Below, one piece after another: positions 32,685 to 43,385 of a stretch of DNA of 64,000 nt; positions within the stretch are counted from its first letter, which is position 1; every line of letters begins with the position of its first letter. The stretch comes from Dermanyssus gallinae (taxonomy: Eukaryota > Arthropoda > Arachnida > Mesostigmata > Dermanyssidae). The notes beneath the pieces were generated by a model. That model did not search any database and was not told the origin of the DNA. It saw nothing but the letters and a program-made list of their open reading frames with translations. The DNA is taken from positions 124,001 through 188,000 of the forward strand of contig QVRM01005394.1 in NCBI GenBank assembly GCA_003439945.1. Reading direction: 5' to 3'. The translations under genes and the position numbers were made by a program.

Positions 32685-33450
32685 AATATTCTAAAAATTA
32701 GCATCTTTGTTAATATCATCTTATGATTACTTGTGTTAGTATCCGAACGTAGGTCTGGAGAATTATATACAGAATTTTATACCGAGCAAGGTGGCTGTTC
32801 TTAGTAGTAGCGAAGCCACTGTATTATTGCCCACCCCGTATCGAAGTAGCAGTGGGATACAATGCTGGATATCTATTGGTCTGCGGGTCTCCATTTTCAC
32901 AGCCCTGCCCTTCGGTCGCCTTTTTTCCACCTGTATATACCATGTGTTGCTGTTGTTGTTTGTGGTTGGTCGGCCTTTTCTAGCTTAATCTCAGCTCATC
33001 TTATCTCTAACCTGAGATTACCCAGTCTTTATTTAACCATATCTGAACGGGTCACCGCACCCCAATGTGGAAGTGGAGGTCCTTCACACCGGGGAATCAT
33101 GAACGTCGCCGTCCAAATTTTCAATCTACGTTCTGTTTTCTTTAATTACTAATATGACGCTTATGAATGATTCGCGTAACAATGACTCGCGCAACTTTTG
33201 CCGCCAACCAGTAACGCCCGAAGCAAAGCAGCGGCATCAATAAGCAGATGCCACCACATTAGCTCTACCGTAACAATTACTACAACTAGTATTACGACTA
33301 GGATTAACACGAATAGCTATTTGCTGCGCCGTTATTACCATATTATGTTGCTGTTATTGGCTGTTATTAAGCAATAATAGCAAAGGAAGTCGTATGCTGT
33401 AAGCTGGCCGCGCTTCGATCGAGCACCGATCTATCTATAATCTACCGATT

Positions 33451-33530
33451 ATTGATCTCTCAGGTCAGGAGGTCTATTATAGATCTATCAGGTCAGGAGG
33501 TCTATTATAGATCTATCAGGTCGTTGATTA
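33451..33530 (+). repeat. Short tandem repeat, 28-base unit
   Basis: Two full and one partial copies of a unit containing ATCAGGTCAGGAGGTC and TATTATAG. Absent from unit 1, so it arose after the duplication. Confidence 0.85.
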
Positions 33531-33589
33531 TATTATGATCTACTATCGACTGGTCGACCATCAGGCTTTTTAGAAGAATAGCGTCAGAT

Positions 33590-33595
33590 TTTATT
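33590..33595 (-). terminator. Poly(A) signal AATAAA, unit 2
   Basis: AATAAA on the minus strand about 176 bases beyond the stop codon; context TTGAACAATAAAATCTGACG is the same in unit 1. Confidence 0.5.
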
Positions 33596-33770
33596 GTTCA
33601 ATTTGCAGTTGTGTGTGCATATTTATATATATATATATATAGACACAACATGTTTTACACAGCAGCTGATGTCTTGTTGTTGTTGTTGTCGCTCGCTGCA
33701 GAGTCCTACACTCTCTCTCTCTCTCTGTCGAGTTTAGCGTCGAACTCGTGTGCAGCAGAAGCCCCTTCCG

Positions 33771-33998
33771 TTAGCGTTTACAGAACGTAACATAGCGAAT
33801 GACCTGGTTGCAGGTATCCGAAATTTTATCACGAGGGATTTGGCCCTTCGACACAAGGTACAGCCGGAACATGCACTGTGAGTGCAGGAAGCCGACGATC
33901 ATGACGATCAGCAGAATGACCAAGATGCTGATGATCTGTTTGGCGGAAAACTGAACCCCCTTATCCGCCGACTTACTGGCGGTTTGCGTCTGTGCCAT
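33771..33998 (-). CDS. Small one-pass membrane protein, 75 aa
   Basis: An intact frame with a polar N terminus (MAQTQTASKSADKG), one hydrophobic segment at residues 21-38 (ISILVILLIVMIVGFL) and a basic tail with Cys42, Cys63 and Cys73 (SKGQIPRDKISDTC). No cleavable signal is evident, so a single-pass anchor is likely. The tail is nearly unchanged between the two tandem copies while the hydrophobic segment drifts conservatively, the pattern of purifying selection. GT(A/G)AGT on the minus strand about 50 bases before the Met is kept in both units, and GTTATGGCA(C)AG resembles an acceptor, so the start region could be spliced. I do not recognise the family. Confidence 0.6.
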   Translation of the reverse strand: MAQTQTASKSADKGVQFSAKQIISILVILLIVMIVGFLHSQCMFRLYLVSKGQIPRDKISDTCNQVIRYVTFCKR

Positions 33999-34460
33999 AA
34001 CGGAAACGAGAACAATTGTTCGCGGGTATTACCATTTTTACACCAGTACTCACCCCCGCACACAAAAAAAAACGGTGGTGGTGATGATTAGGACGATGGC
34101 GGTTGAAAATTGTCAATAATAATATTCATAATAATAATAGTTTTATTGTGTTTTGTATGTTGATTTTGTATTAATCATATCAGATGATATTAACAAATTA
34201 ATAATAATAATAAGTAGTAGTAGTAGTATTTATAATGAAAAATATTGTCACAAAATGCGGATACCAGCGATAGTAAATATATTTTAATCATTATCATTGT
34301 TAGTATAATCGTATGATGACTTATTTGAGTTTGCTGTGAACGTAGGTGTGAACGTAAATCTGAAGAGTGACATACAGAACTTTATACTGAGCAGCAAAGC
34401 CATTGTATTTCCCACCCTGCTTAGTAGTACGCTACAATGTTGGATATTTATGCACACCCA

Positions 34461-34961
34461 TATTTTTTACACATATAAATTTATAATACATTTAAAATCA
34501 TATATATTTTAAGTGTTATGCGTTAGGTAAAGTGTTTGAAAATGTCGGCAACTGCAAAACATAATATACTTTAATACTTTTAGTAATATATCCAGTAATG
34601 TAACCTACTACACGGGGTAAAAAAGAATACTACATAAACGAATTACATTTTTAGTACTTATTACTAGAGTACCTCTACACAGGCGCATGTGCAACACTTA
34701 ATCGAAAAATTCACTAATACGCAAGTATAGCATAAAATATCTTGCTATTTAATCAATTAATTAATGAAAACGTAGTTATATCAACTATGCTTTAATAAAA
34801 CACTTATATTTAATATTATAGCGTATGCTCCTATTCTACTATATATTTTTATATTGGTATTACTAATAATATAGAAATAAAATGTCCAAATTAAAAAAAA
34901 AAACTTTAGGAAATTAAAGAGCTCGTTAAAGCAAATAATTGTTTGGTCTAATGGAGCATTG
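34461..34961. other. No feature seen
   Basis: Very AT-rich, with no repeat match found. Confidence 0.5.
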
Positions 34962-35037
34962 TCTCTGAGAAGTCTTGTTTTGGAGTGAGAGTGAAATTAC
35001 TAAAATCTGTGACACTGGTGTTGTTGCCCGGCATAGG
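34962..35037 (-). repeat. Dispersed repeat alpha, copy 2
   Basis: Inverted relative to 20205-20275; reverse strand reads TATGCCGGGCAA, ACCAGTGTCACA and AATTTCACTCTCACTCC. Confidence 0.55.
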
Positions 35038-35303
35038 AACACTAAATGTGCAATTGCGGGACAAGAAGTCGTCTTATACACAAGTTAAGCACACTGGCAT
35101 GTTCGTTGAGCGGAGTTTGCTTCCTCTAAATGCAAATTCTAGCTAACGAGACGGACACCAGCTATAGAAGAGCACTTCTCTCGGATAGATCGTCCTTTTC
35201 GTCCGGAGCAGCACAATGGAAGTGACCCGAGAGGTTAGTGCGAGTCGCAGTACCGCCCGCAGGGTATTTAAATGTTTTTCGGGCTGATCCTCAGATAACT
35301 CAT

Positions 35304-35430
35304 TTAACGTCCACGGGACTGCATTCGCATTGCTTCGTAAGGCGAGCCCCAAAATACAAATGTGCAACGGTGGGGTTCGAACCCGTGCGCCTATGCGTCT
35401 CCTCCGGTTGCAAGGCGCATGCGAGGCGGG
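35304..35430 (-). mobile_element. tRNA-derived SINE, family 2
   Basis: Minus strand: GCGCACGGGTTCGAACCCCA with a perfect B-box (GGTTCGAACCC), TTGCACATTTGTATT, GAAGCAATGCGAATGCAG and the end CCGTGGACGTTAAAT. The head is diverged. Confidence 0.75.
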
Positions 35431-36314
35431 TTCTCGACTCCGCAGAGTACCAAAAACCGAGCGACTACATCAGTACTGACAGCAGCAAGTACGAGCTCTG
35501 CTGGATCCAGCTTACGAGCGACGGGTTGTTAATGTAGCTGGTTTCTGCGGCAAGTAAAAGCCAATGCGGAGTTCTCTACCCTTGTGCTTTTTACCGATGA
35601 TGTTTATTCAGCACATCGCGCTTTATTGGGCAAATGAGAACCTGCATATTATTCACCAGCATGAATGCCAGAGGAGTTCTTCGTGAAGTGTGGGTTGGCA
35701 TGGAGAAAAATTACATCATAGATCCATACATGCTTCCTAACAGGTTGGATGGAGAAGCATACGATACTTTTCTGTGTGAAACATAATCAGAACTGTTAAA
35801 AGGCGTTTCATAAACTGTTCACCAGAGCATGTGGTTCTAGAATGACAAAGCGTTCTCCGGAGTCTTCTGCAGAAAAAAAATTGAGACGTCAACGAAATCT
35901 CTGCAGGCGCCACCAAATGTTTATAATAATTCAGTGATGCACCTTCAAACAGTTACTCAAGGTAATAAATAGTTGTGTATGATAGTTATGACGAGTGATT
36001 TATCGAATAGAGTTAAGTCATTTATGCCCTCCGGAAAACCATGTTCACTACGCAACGACGGTTTGGGTCGCCATAGATTGGTTACCAAAATAATTGTAAA
36101 AATGCGTATTTGCCTGAATGCGTTAGTTTTGAGTGAAATAATCGTAGGGATGTAATTTTGAGGTGTTTGGTGTAAAGCTAATAATCATGTTTGCGAATTC
36201 TCTTCTAAACGACCAAGTTACATCTTGTAGCCGGCGTCTTTCAGGGAAAGAATTCTACAAACACGGCCGTGTGATTAGTTTCTGCACAGTTGGCACGCGA
36301 TCGCACAATTTGTG
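35431..36314. other. No gene recognised
   Basis: Unique sequence with only short open segments. Confidence 0.45.
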
Positions 36315-36385
36315 CCCCTATGTCGGACAGCAAGACCTGTATCACAGAATTCTATAATTTCACTCTTACTCCGAAATAAACCTCC
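36315..36385 (+). repeat. Dispersed repeat alpha, copy 3
   Basis: TATGTCGGACAGCAAGACC, TGTATCACAGAATTCTA and ATTTCACTCTTACTCCGAA match the other two copies with changes. Confidence 0.5.
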
Positions 36386-37807
36386 GACACCATATGATCC
36401 ATTTGGGATAAAAGCTTTAAGGAGCTCAAGCTTTCTCTACGTCGCTTTTGAAAAATAATTATGTGTAGATTTGATGAAATGTAAAACGGCTCCTTTGCTC
36501 GGACCGCCTGCACTTGTTCAGAGTGGCTGAACGATCCGAGCGATCGGGCGTAAAGCGAAACCGCGCAAAACCATATAGGTAGGTGGTATATTATTGTAAA
36601 CTCGATTTTGCCACTCTCAGAGAGTCGCAGCGTAGGCCTAGGTAGAAGTAATAAGCTTTCACATTGAGCGCGCTCGATCGAAATGACCAACAGGCCAGAC
36701 AACAATCGATCAGGTTTTGACATCCCAATGCGCGGCGCGCTGTGTGAGGAATCGTTGCTGACAAAACGTTCAAAATTCGTAACGGCAGTGCGTTTCGTCC
36801 GCATGGGCTAGAACGCCCTTAACTCTTCATCCTGTCGGACTAATATATCGCTTTGTTTTGCAAGCTGTTTCGATGCTATTGAAGAACTTCCGGAAATAAC
36901 TTGACACCGAGTCGTAATCCGATTGAATTGATCTCGTCGGACGAGGGATCATAGATCCCCGTTCCCGCTCTCCATTTTTTACCCATCCACCACCCTCTCC
37001 TCGCCCTACGAACTGTTCTCGAAGCCTAATTGAGAGCCCCCAGAGGTTGCTGCTTGATGTACGGATAGAAAATTAGACACATCTAGCTAACATGTGTCCA
37101 CTTCGAATACGGGACAGATTTGATACTACCCCTCTAAGCACCTTCCGAAACGTCACGTTTAGTACATTGCGCCATTTAGGGACATCGGCTCTCTATTGGC
37201 CTGCTCCGGCGGGACATTACACACTTCGTTAGGGTGGCAGCCAGATGATTGCACACAATGAAAAAGCAGAAACGAGTTTCAAATCATCTGGTTAAGACTT
37301 CACGGCAATTGACCAGTCAAGGTGAAAGTGTGTCATCAACGGAAGAAAAATTAAACCGATCGCATATAGGCTCAAATACATACATGGAAAAAAATCGCGC
37401 TTACAATGAAAGCACGTAAAAACATCTGAGCACTTACTTTCATCGTAAACTATTTATTTGCTACTATTCCTCTATGTGGTTGTGACCTATAGAACGCCCT
37501 TACAGGATTTATTCTTTCCCTTTGTAGCGAGTGACGCTTAAGCTTCTAAATACTTTTACCTGCTCCGTTACAACTCACCTACTGTAAGCTTTGAAATACC
37601 TTCACACAAACCCTAGAAACCACGGAATTTAAGCATTTGATCTGCATCCAAAGCAGTTTACTAAGCGTTACCAAACTTATTTAAATAGGCGTCTGCTCGA
37701 CACATACAGGCCTAGAGCAAATGTGATCTCTTTTCTGTTTTCAACAGTCCTGAATATTACATTCGTTCTGTACAACTAATTTTCATTCATGTTTTAATAC
37801 CACATCT
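36386..37807. other. No confident gene
   Basis: A 150-codon minus-strand open segment (36804-36352) has no recognisable domain and its end overlaps repeat alpha, so it is not called. The rest is unique. Confidence 0.45.
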
Positions 37808-38008
37808 GTTCTGCTTTGAATTAACGTAGAATGCAAATCAATAGAGGATCTTTTTTCTCCAAACATGCAGGTTTGTCGATATGAAGACTGGGGCTCTCGT
37901 TATTGCAGATAAAGTTATTAGTAAAGATACACCAGAATAAAGCTTAATACAGTCACGTTTAGTAGCTTTTCTCTCACAAAAAAAAAAACGTTTTCGCCCT
38001 GTTGTTTC
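37808..38008 (+). repeat. Dispersed repeat beta, copy 1
   Basis: GTTCTGCTTTGA, CGTAGAATGCA, GATCT or GAT.TT, ATAAAGCTT and a final CCCTGTTGTTTC occur in order here and at 44782-44962 in the same orientation. Both contain an A-run before GTTTTCGCCCTG or CATTTCTGCTCCCTG. Confidence 0.55.
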
Positions 38009-39619
38009 ATTGGAGTTATTGATTTTGTCGTCGAACTGTACTACACCACAAAGTTTGTTGGTCATCTGTATACACACTTTACAACGCATAACACTTCAAA
38101 AGTATATAGTATATACAAATTCTTATGTTAACACAAGTGCATACCTTTGCGCGTCTTCCTCTCTTGGCTTGGCCACCACGAATATTGACAATGTCCACGG
38201 AGCCAACACGACTTTTTTTGGAAGTAATTGCATCGGTCCAATGCTGATCCTGAGTAAGAAAAAGATTTAACGTAGCATAACTTTAGTCTTACAATTATCC
38301 ACAGCTGGGGTCTTACATTGACGCATGGTCGTGCACACCTATAACCTTTTGAGGAGTGCATTTTCTTGAATCGATATGGTGAAGGTTTAACGAAACGCGG
38401 AAAGTCTGGGGGCATTGGCCGGGGCCTTGGTCGACACAGACCGTTTTCCCCTCCAAGCGCATCGGTAAACGACACAAATAAAGCCGCCTCCCGGACTGTG
38501 GGCGCTCTGTGCATCTTGAGCCACATCTTAACGGAACCTGCCCGCATGGCATGACCTTGGCACCGTCTTTGCAAAATGCGCCCTGTTTTCGAGACGTAAC
38601 GGTGGCCAATCTTCGAAAGCCCTCAAGCCCCAAGCGCTCTGGCCGATAATGCTGCCACCCATAGCTCGTATAGCCGGGAAGAAAGCCCCTTTCAAGGCGT
38701 ACAGAGAGGGGACGCTACAGCTGTTCTTGGGACACTTACTGAGGTTGCCGCGGAATGAAACCTGCCCTGCCTTACGAGCGCGTTTAGAGTACGAACGCGC
38801 ATACTCACCGATTTAAAGGACACTTTTACTCCCCTTATCTTATAGTTTAACAATCTGTATTGAAAACACGTAAAAGCCTGCGCAACGCCTATACCTAGAC
38901 ATTTCACATGTAGATATAATCTTTACCTGTTTCCTAGATATAGAGTATTTCTAAAGTATAGCCATTTTTCAAACTAAGCACCCATGCCATCAAGAAAAAG
39001 CGAGCAACAGTCGGTAAACATCGTACAGCAGTAATATCGCTGACTCTTTTTGCACGATTAAAACCCGACCACACACTCAAGGACTTTTCCTGCATGGTCT
39101 AAAAAACTGGCACATATCAATTGACTAAATGAGGGGGTATTTCCCCAAGATCGGAACTAAAGGCTAACTCGACAACACACAAAGCCCACCTAGTTACAAA
39201 AACTGTATTTGCTGCTCCAGCGCCCCAGCTAACATTGCACCACCTTGCCACGTTTCGGTAAGCACGCGCAGTCTTGCAGAATGAACGCCTGATAGCTGGG
39301 GATATGTGGCCTATTGTTTGTCACTTAAGTCGATGTGGCTGATATCCGATTGTTGTCCCGCGGTATCAGTCGGCAGACGTCTGTGCTGCGATCTTGGCCG
39401 AGTCTAATCCTAGACCTCCGCACGTATGTAGGGCCAAGAACTAACACTTCCTATAACAAAATAATGTGATTAAGGACGCGGTGTAGTTGTGTATGACGCG
39501 GGGCTATAAAATGACTTGCGGGGATTAGGCGATGGCGCAATTGCCGGAGAGACCCACTGTAATTGTCATGCTGCTGGTACTGAGTTGTTTTTTTAGAAAT
39601 ACAGTATAAAGGTATAAGT
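38009..39619. other. No confident gene
   Basis: Overlapping minus-strand open segments of 148 and 106 codons (38574-38128, 38633-38313) lie in a GC-richer patch. One reads HRAPTVREAALFVSFTDAL, but no family is recognised; it may be an exon or a retroelement fragment. Remaining sequence is unique. Confidence 0.35.
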
Positions 39620-39790
39620 AGTTTGTAGTACTGCTAACAGCATTTCCCTTCTGGGGGGGAAGGAGGACATGACTGGTTTTGAGTGGGTTGGAGCCCCACA
39701 CTACCGGCCCACACTTGCAGTTGAGTACAATCCTGCAGTGGTGACCGTGTGTGCGTTCCGCATATCCCAATTAGTCCTCTCAAAAAAAAA
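39620..39790 (+). mobile_element. R1-like 3' end, short copy 1
   Basis: Carries GACATGACTGG, GTGGGTTGGAGCCCCACAC and TACCGGCCCACACTTGCAG, ending in an A-run, as in the 3' UTR at 30790-30932. GTATAAAGGTATAAGT (39604-39619) and GTATAAAAGTAGAAAT after the A-run may be a drifted target duplication. Starts at AGTTTGTAGTA like the next copy. Confidence 0.75.
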
Positions 39791-40056
39791 GTATAAAAGT
39801 AGAAATTAAGGTACGTAATTTAAAAAAATATAGTTTAAATGCTACTTGAAGTAAAAAATGAAAATAAACACATCAACTAATGCAAAAGAATACAGACCCC
39901 TGCCTTGCTTGCCGAGTGACGTGATTTACTCTTGCTGTGTCTTCCACGACCTCGCAGAACTCTGTGCAACCTTCTCATGCTTTCCCCAGCCCGTTCGGCC
40001 GCTTTTTCATATTCACGCTGAAAAAATATGTTAAATTATTGTCGAATGTGTATATG

Positions 40057-40059
<3 letters not shown>

Positions 40060-40098
<39 letters not shown>
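40060..40098. repeat. (TA)n microsatellite
   Basis: TA run of about 36 bases. Confidence 0.95.
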
Positions 40099-40101
<3 letters not shown>

Positions 40102-40284
40102 GGAATGATTGTACTTGGCTATGTACTTGTGCATACGTTAGCTACTTAACATTCTTGAGCACACGATCCTTTTCTGTCTCGTCTGGGAGGCCCAGCGCCG
40201 ACTTTAGCAGAACCATGCGCATGTCGACGCCCTCTCTGGCTACGGGGGGCCGGCGCGACCAGTAAACCGGCCGATTACACCACA

Positions 40285-40459
40285 GTAGTTTGTAGTAATG
40301 CTAACAGCACTTCCCTGCTGGGGGGGGAAGGAGGACATGACTTGTTTTTAGTGGGTTGGAGCCCCACACTTGCACTACCGGCACACATTTGCCCAGTTTA
40401 TGACAACCCTGTGGTGACCGTGTGTGCGTTCCGCATTTACCAGTTAGTCCTCTAAAAAA
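40285..40459 (+). mobile_element. R1-like 3' end, short copy 2
   Basis: Same family and same left boundary (AGTTTGTAGTAATGC, a G-run, GGAGGACATGACT, GTGGGTTGGAGCCCCACAC), A-run at the end. Part of the middle is rearranged (CACACTTGCACTACCGGCAC). Confidence 0.75.
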
Positions 40460-41080
40460 AAACTACTTAAGTGCATTAAATGACGATATCGATGTTTTAG
40501 TGATCCGATTTAGATCCGAAGACACCATCGATCCTATGAGGTGTATACCTCGTTCTGACGACCAGTGGCAGACTGGCGTTGTCTGAGGTCTGCGTTAAAG
40601 ATGGCCTATGCCTACGCATTAACATTCCCACCTACCACCTCTACCATCATCACTCATCACACTTACCCTGGCCGAAGACGTACGTGGCTCCGTGTGCGCC
40701 CTCGAATGACTTCTCGCTCTGCTGGATCGGGACGAGGCTCGTCCACCACGAAGTCTCTGCAGAATCGCTGTTTCACCAGGCCACCAAGAACCTCGGCTCT
40801 TAGCCCTTCGATGAGACGTTTTGTAAGACTGTGCCAGAGCAGGTATAAAGTAAGTAGACAAGAAGGAGTAAGAACTTTAGAAAAGCAGGGCTGGCTCTAC
40901 CCCGGTTATGTTGTCATCACCAACAGTGGCCACTAATCTAGGGGCGGCTGTTGGTTGAAAAAACTAACAATTTATGCTGCCGATTGTGAATATAGATTCT
41001 GAAACGTTTGATAAAAGCAAACAGCTACATTGAGTACTGTTCACAAGCATATTAATTGTTTTTTCTTTTTTGTTATAACG
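40460..41080. other. No confident gene
   Basis: A 123-codon plus-strand segment (40565-40936) and a 74-codon one in another frame overlap; neither shows a known motif. Confidence 0.4.
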
Positions 41081-41210
41081 TTTTTCTGTAAGGCTTATGC
41101 TTGTGCACATTTTTTTCATGTCATGGCTGATGTTTAATCCACTCCGGCATTTACGTTGTCTAAATTGGAAACCATGCAAACCAATTTAAGTGTGGCCGGT
41201 CTGGGATAAT
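41081..41210 (-). mobile_element. SINE family 1, head missing
   Basis: Reverse strand has TTGCATGGTTTCCAATTTAG, GCCGGAGTGGATTA, CCATGACATGAA and the end GCCTTACAGAAA. Homology stops at about 41210, before the tRNA-like head, typical of 5' truncation. Confidence 0.75.
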
Positions 41211-41397
41211 GGTCCTGGGATATTCACTTTTCTCACTTTCACACCCCGTAACATAAAGGCGGCCGTATTACAGTCCAGAACGCAAGGTGGTGCAATATCG
41301 ATGGAGCTTCAACCCGGCTATATGATTACCGTACCTGATAACGATACCTGATGGTACTTATTTTGGGATTATACTTTAAACTTAACAAATGTCTCCG

Positions 41398-41830
41398 GGT
41401 GAGCGCACGGTCACAAGCCTAACCCCGGGCTTAGTCCGATCCAATAATGTCCCCCGTTAATGCGGTCTTTCCCATTGTATATCGAGTGACAGCCTTCGAC
41501 GTAAAGAGACGAGCGGTCTCTCGTCTCCTGTGGGAGAATTAAGACTTGTCTACACGCTGAATTAATTGCTGAATTAATTTATGTTGAAAAGGACTGGAGC
41601 GGAGCCTCGCTTTGCCACAAACGCCAACGGAACAAGCTCGGGTGAACAGCTAATTCTGACGTGTTACTTCGTACACTTGTTGGTCTCTGCTAATCTGGAA
41701 GCAAGACCTGCGTGGTCCGCAAAACAAACTATGTGTGCACATCCGTGCGTTAAAGCTATGTTGGATAACAGAAAACACTCTAGAATCAGATGCACAGGAA
41801 AGAAAACTGGCAATACTTTTACAATCAAAA
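41398..41830 (-). mobile_element. Endonuclease-type LINE 3' fragment, copy 2
   Basis: Aligns with 54080-54370 (minus strand) by shared words such as GAGTCTCCTG or CTCGTCTCCTG, ACACGCTGAATTA, ACAAGCTCG or ACAAAATTCG and CTGGAAGCA.GACCTG. Frame badly broken. Confidence 0.6.
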
Positions 41831-42226
41831 GTAGGTTGTCGTGTCAAGATTTATTCACGCGAACGACTTATCGATAGCAACCGACTTCACTAATCATATA
41901 CGGAGCATCTAACCCATCGTTCAACCCGCAAGACACTTACGGGTTATATTGAATTGTTAAATGGTGAAATCAAATGTTAAGCCGTGTAGAGACATACTCG
42001 TTGAAATAAGCCTTTCTTTGTCATTTGTTTAAGCATGGCAAAAGTGAGACTGTACTCTTAAAGAAAATAGACTCACAAGAACAGCTAGAGAATACTTTAG
42101 GGCCACTAATGCTGAACGTCGATAGGAAAGCTTTAGGCCTTCTGATGTAAGGTTCTTAATGTTCTACGGTCACGACTTACTGATATGAACTACAAAGATT
42201 CATAGCAAGCTTTGGTGTTCACCATA

Positions 42227-42227
<1 letters not shown>

Positions 42228-42272
<45 letters not shown>
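42228..42272. repeat. (TA)n array left of a SINE
   Basis: TA run that resumes on the other side of the SINE at 42466-42485. Confidence 0.95.
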
Positions 42273-42274
<2 letters not shown>

Positions 42275-42275
<1 letters not shown>

Positions 42276-42465
42276 ATTTTCCGTAAGGCTATAATTGCCC
42301 GTGTACGTTTTTTTTCATGTCATGGCTAATTTTAATCCACTCCGGCATTTACCTTGTCTAAATTGGAAACCATGCAAACCAATTTAAGAGTGGCCGGTCT
42401 GGGTCTCGAATTCAGTCCTCCCGAATGCAAGGCAAAGGCTTTGCCACTAAGCCATCTTGCTCGGT
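42275..42465 (-). mobile_element. SINE family 1 inside a (TA)n array
   Basis: Minus strand: ACCGAGCAAGATGG, A-box TGGCTTAGTGG, B-box-like ATTCGAGACC, the family body and the end TACGGAAAATC. TA runs flank both sides. Confidence 0.85.
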
Positions 42466-42485
42466 ATATTTATATATATATATAC

Positions 42486-42689
42486 ATGAGAGAGAGAGAG
42501 AGAGGAAATGAAAAACGTACATAAAGTACTATATAATGACAACGTAAGCGCATAAAGAGGCGGTTAGCCTTCAAGTCTTTAAAGATAAGCCTTACAAAAA
42601 GAAAATTAGGAAACATCAATGAGTAAACACATACAAATGAGGTAGCTCGTTGCCGAAAGGGCGACATATCTGTTAAATGCCCATACGTA
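42486..42689. other. (GA)n run and unique sequence
   Basis: A GAGAGA run at 42487-42503; nothing else. Confidence 0.6.
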
Positions 42690-42818
42690 CCTCTAAAGGT
42701 CGAGAAGTTACCGCTTCGCTGTAGACACGTCTTGGTTGCTCGTAAATTTTGAGAGAGTACTCCGACTGATTTGACGAAGTGTCGTCCGCTGCCTGGCTGT
42801 GCCAGTCGTCAAACAGTT
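42690..42818 (-). CDS. Possible internal exon, gene unknown
   Basis: On the minus strand a strong acceptor (CTGTTTTATCCAG) precedes an open segment beginning ELFDDWHSQAADDTSSNQSE and ends at a good donor (GAG/GTACGT). An alternative acceptor (ACACTATAG) lies 36 bases earlier in the same frame. No family recognised. Confidence 0.25.
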
Positions 42819-43123
42819 CCTGGATAAAACAGACAGCGACATCATCGATGACAGCTCCTATAGTGTTATGTGTACGTGAAAAAACAAAATATTTATAATG
42901 CCACTGAAGTACGTAACACACATAAATAGGAAGATGCGTTTTCAGTTTTTGTATATGTGGTTTTTGGGTTTTAGTGCGTCCGGCGGACCAAGACGAACCA
43001 CCACCCGCACAGTCCCACCACACTCGGTGAGACAGAGCCGAACGATTCATTCGGCCCCGTTTGTAGTATTGTGGGCAGTACAACGCAGTACAGGTCTGCT
43101 TTAAACTAATCCCGCATTCATCG

Positions 43124-43385
43124 CTAAGATCTGCAAGGACTTTTGTGGTGGTGATGATGTATGAAGTCTAATTGGTAGGTGGTTGTCCTTGAGGTGACCT
43201 TGGAGGTCTGGCGCTCTGAGTCAGAACTATTGTAGCCGCCGGCTGTATCGCTACCGAATCCTCCACCCATCTCTATGCGAGAGCGCTCTCGTAGCTGCGT
43301 AACAGTCGAGGAAATGAGACAGCAATAACGTAACACCGACAAATTATGAAAAAGGTGACTAGTGCACGGTACTTACGACGCTCAT
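43124..43385 (-). CDS. Possible first exons of an unknown gene
   Basis: Minus strand: ATGAGCGTC at 43385-43377 is followed by a consensus donor GTAAGT, and a pyrimidine-rich acceptor ends in CAG at 43297-43295. Joining them keeps a frame that reads LRERSRIEMGGGFGSD and TAGGYNSSDSERQTSK. The downstream donor is unclear. It could belong with the candidate exon at 42818-42690, but this is inference. Confidence 0.25.

Larger units (their letters stand above)
31270..32885. repeat. Tandem duplication unit 1 (about 1.6 kb)
   Basis: Aligns throughout with 32890-34460. Shared words include CCGTCGCCTTTTTCC, TGCCCAGTCTTTATTTAAC, TTTTATTGTTCAATTTGCAG and the coding block. A TA array differs in length between the units. 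The unit contains the small membrane-protein gene copy on the minus strand. Confidence 0.75.
32890..34460. repeat. Tandem duplication unit 2
   Basis: Second copy of the unit, direct orientation and adjacent. It carries the intact gene at 33771-33998. The end near 34360-34455 (ACAGAACTTTATACTGAGCA..ATGTTGGATAT) aligns with 32765-32880 of unit 1. Confidence 0.75.

Noticed and set aside
36352..36804. 150-codon minus-strand open frame as a gene
   Set aside because: No domain, start context or splice support, and it overlaps dispersed repeat alpha.
42690..43385. Similarity of the candidate exons to replication protein A 32-kDa subunit
   Set aside because: Only a Gly-rich start and the letters DDTSS agree; order and spacing do not fit.
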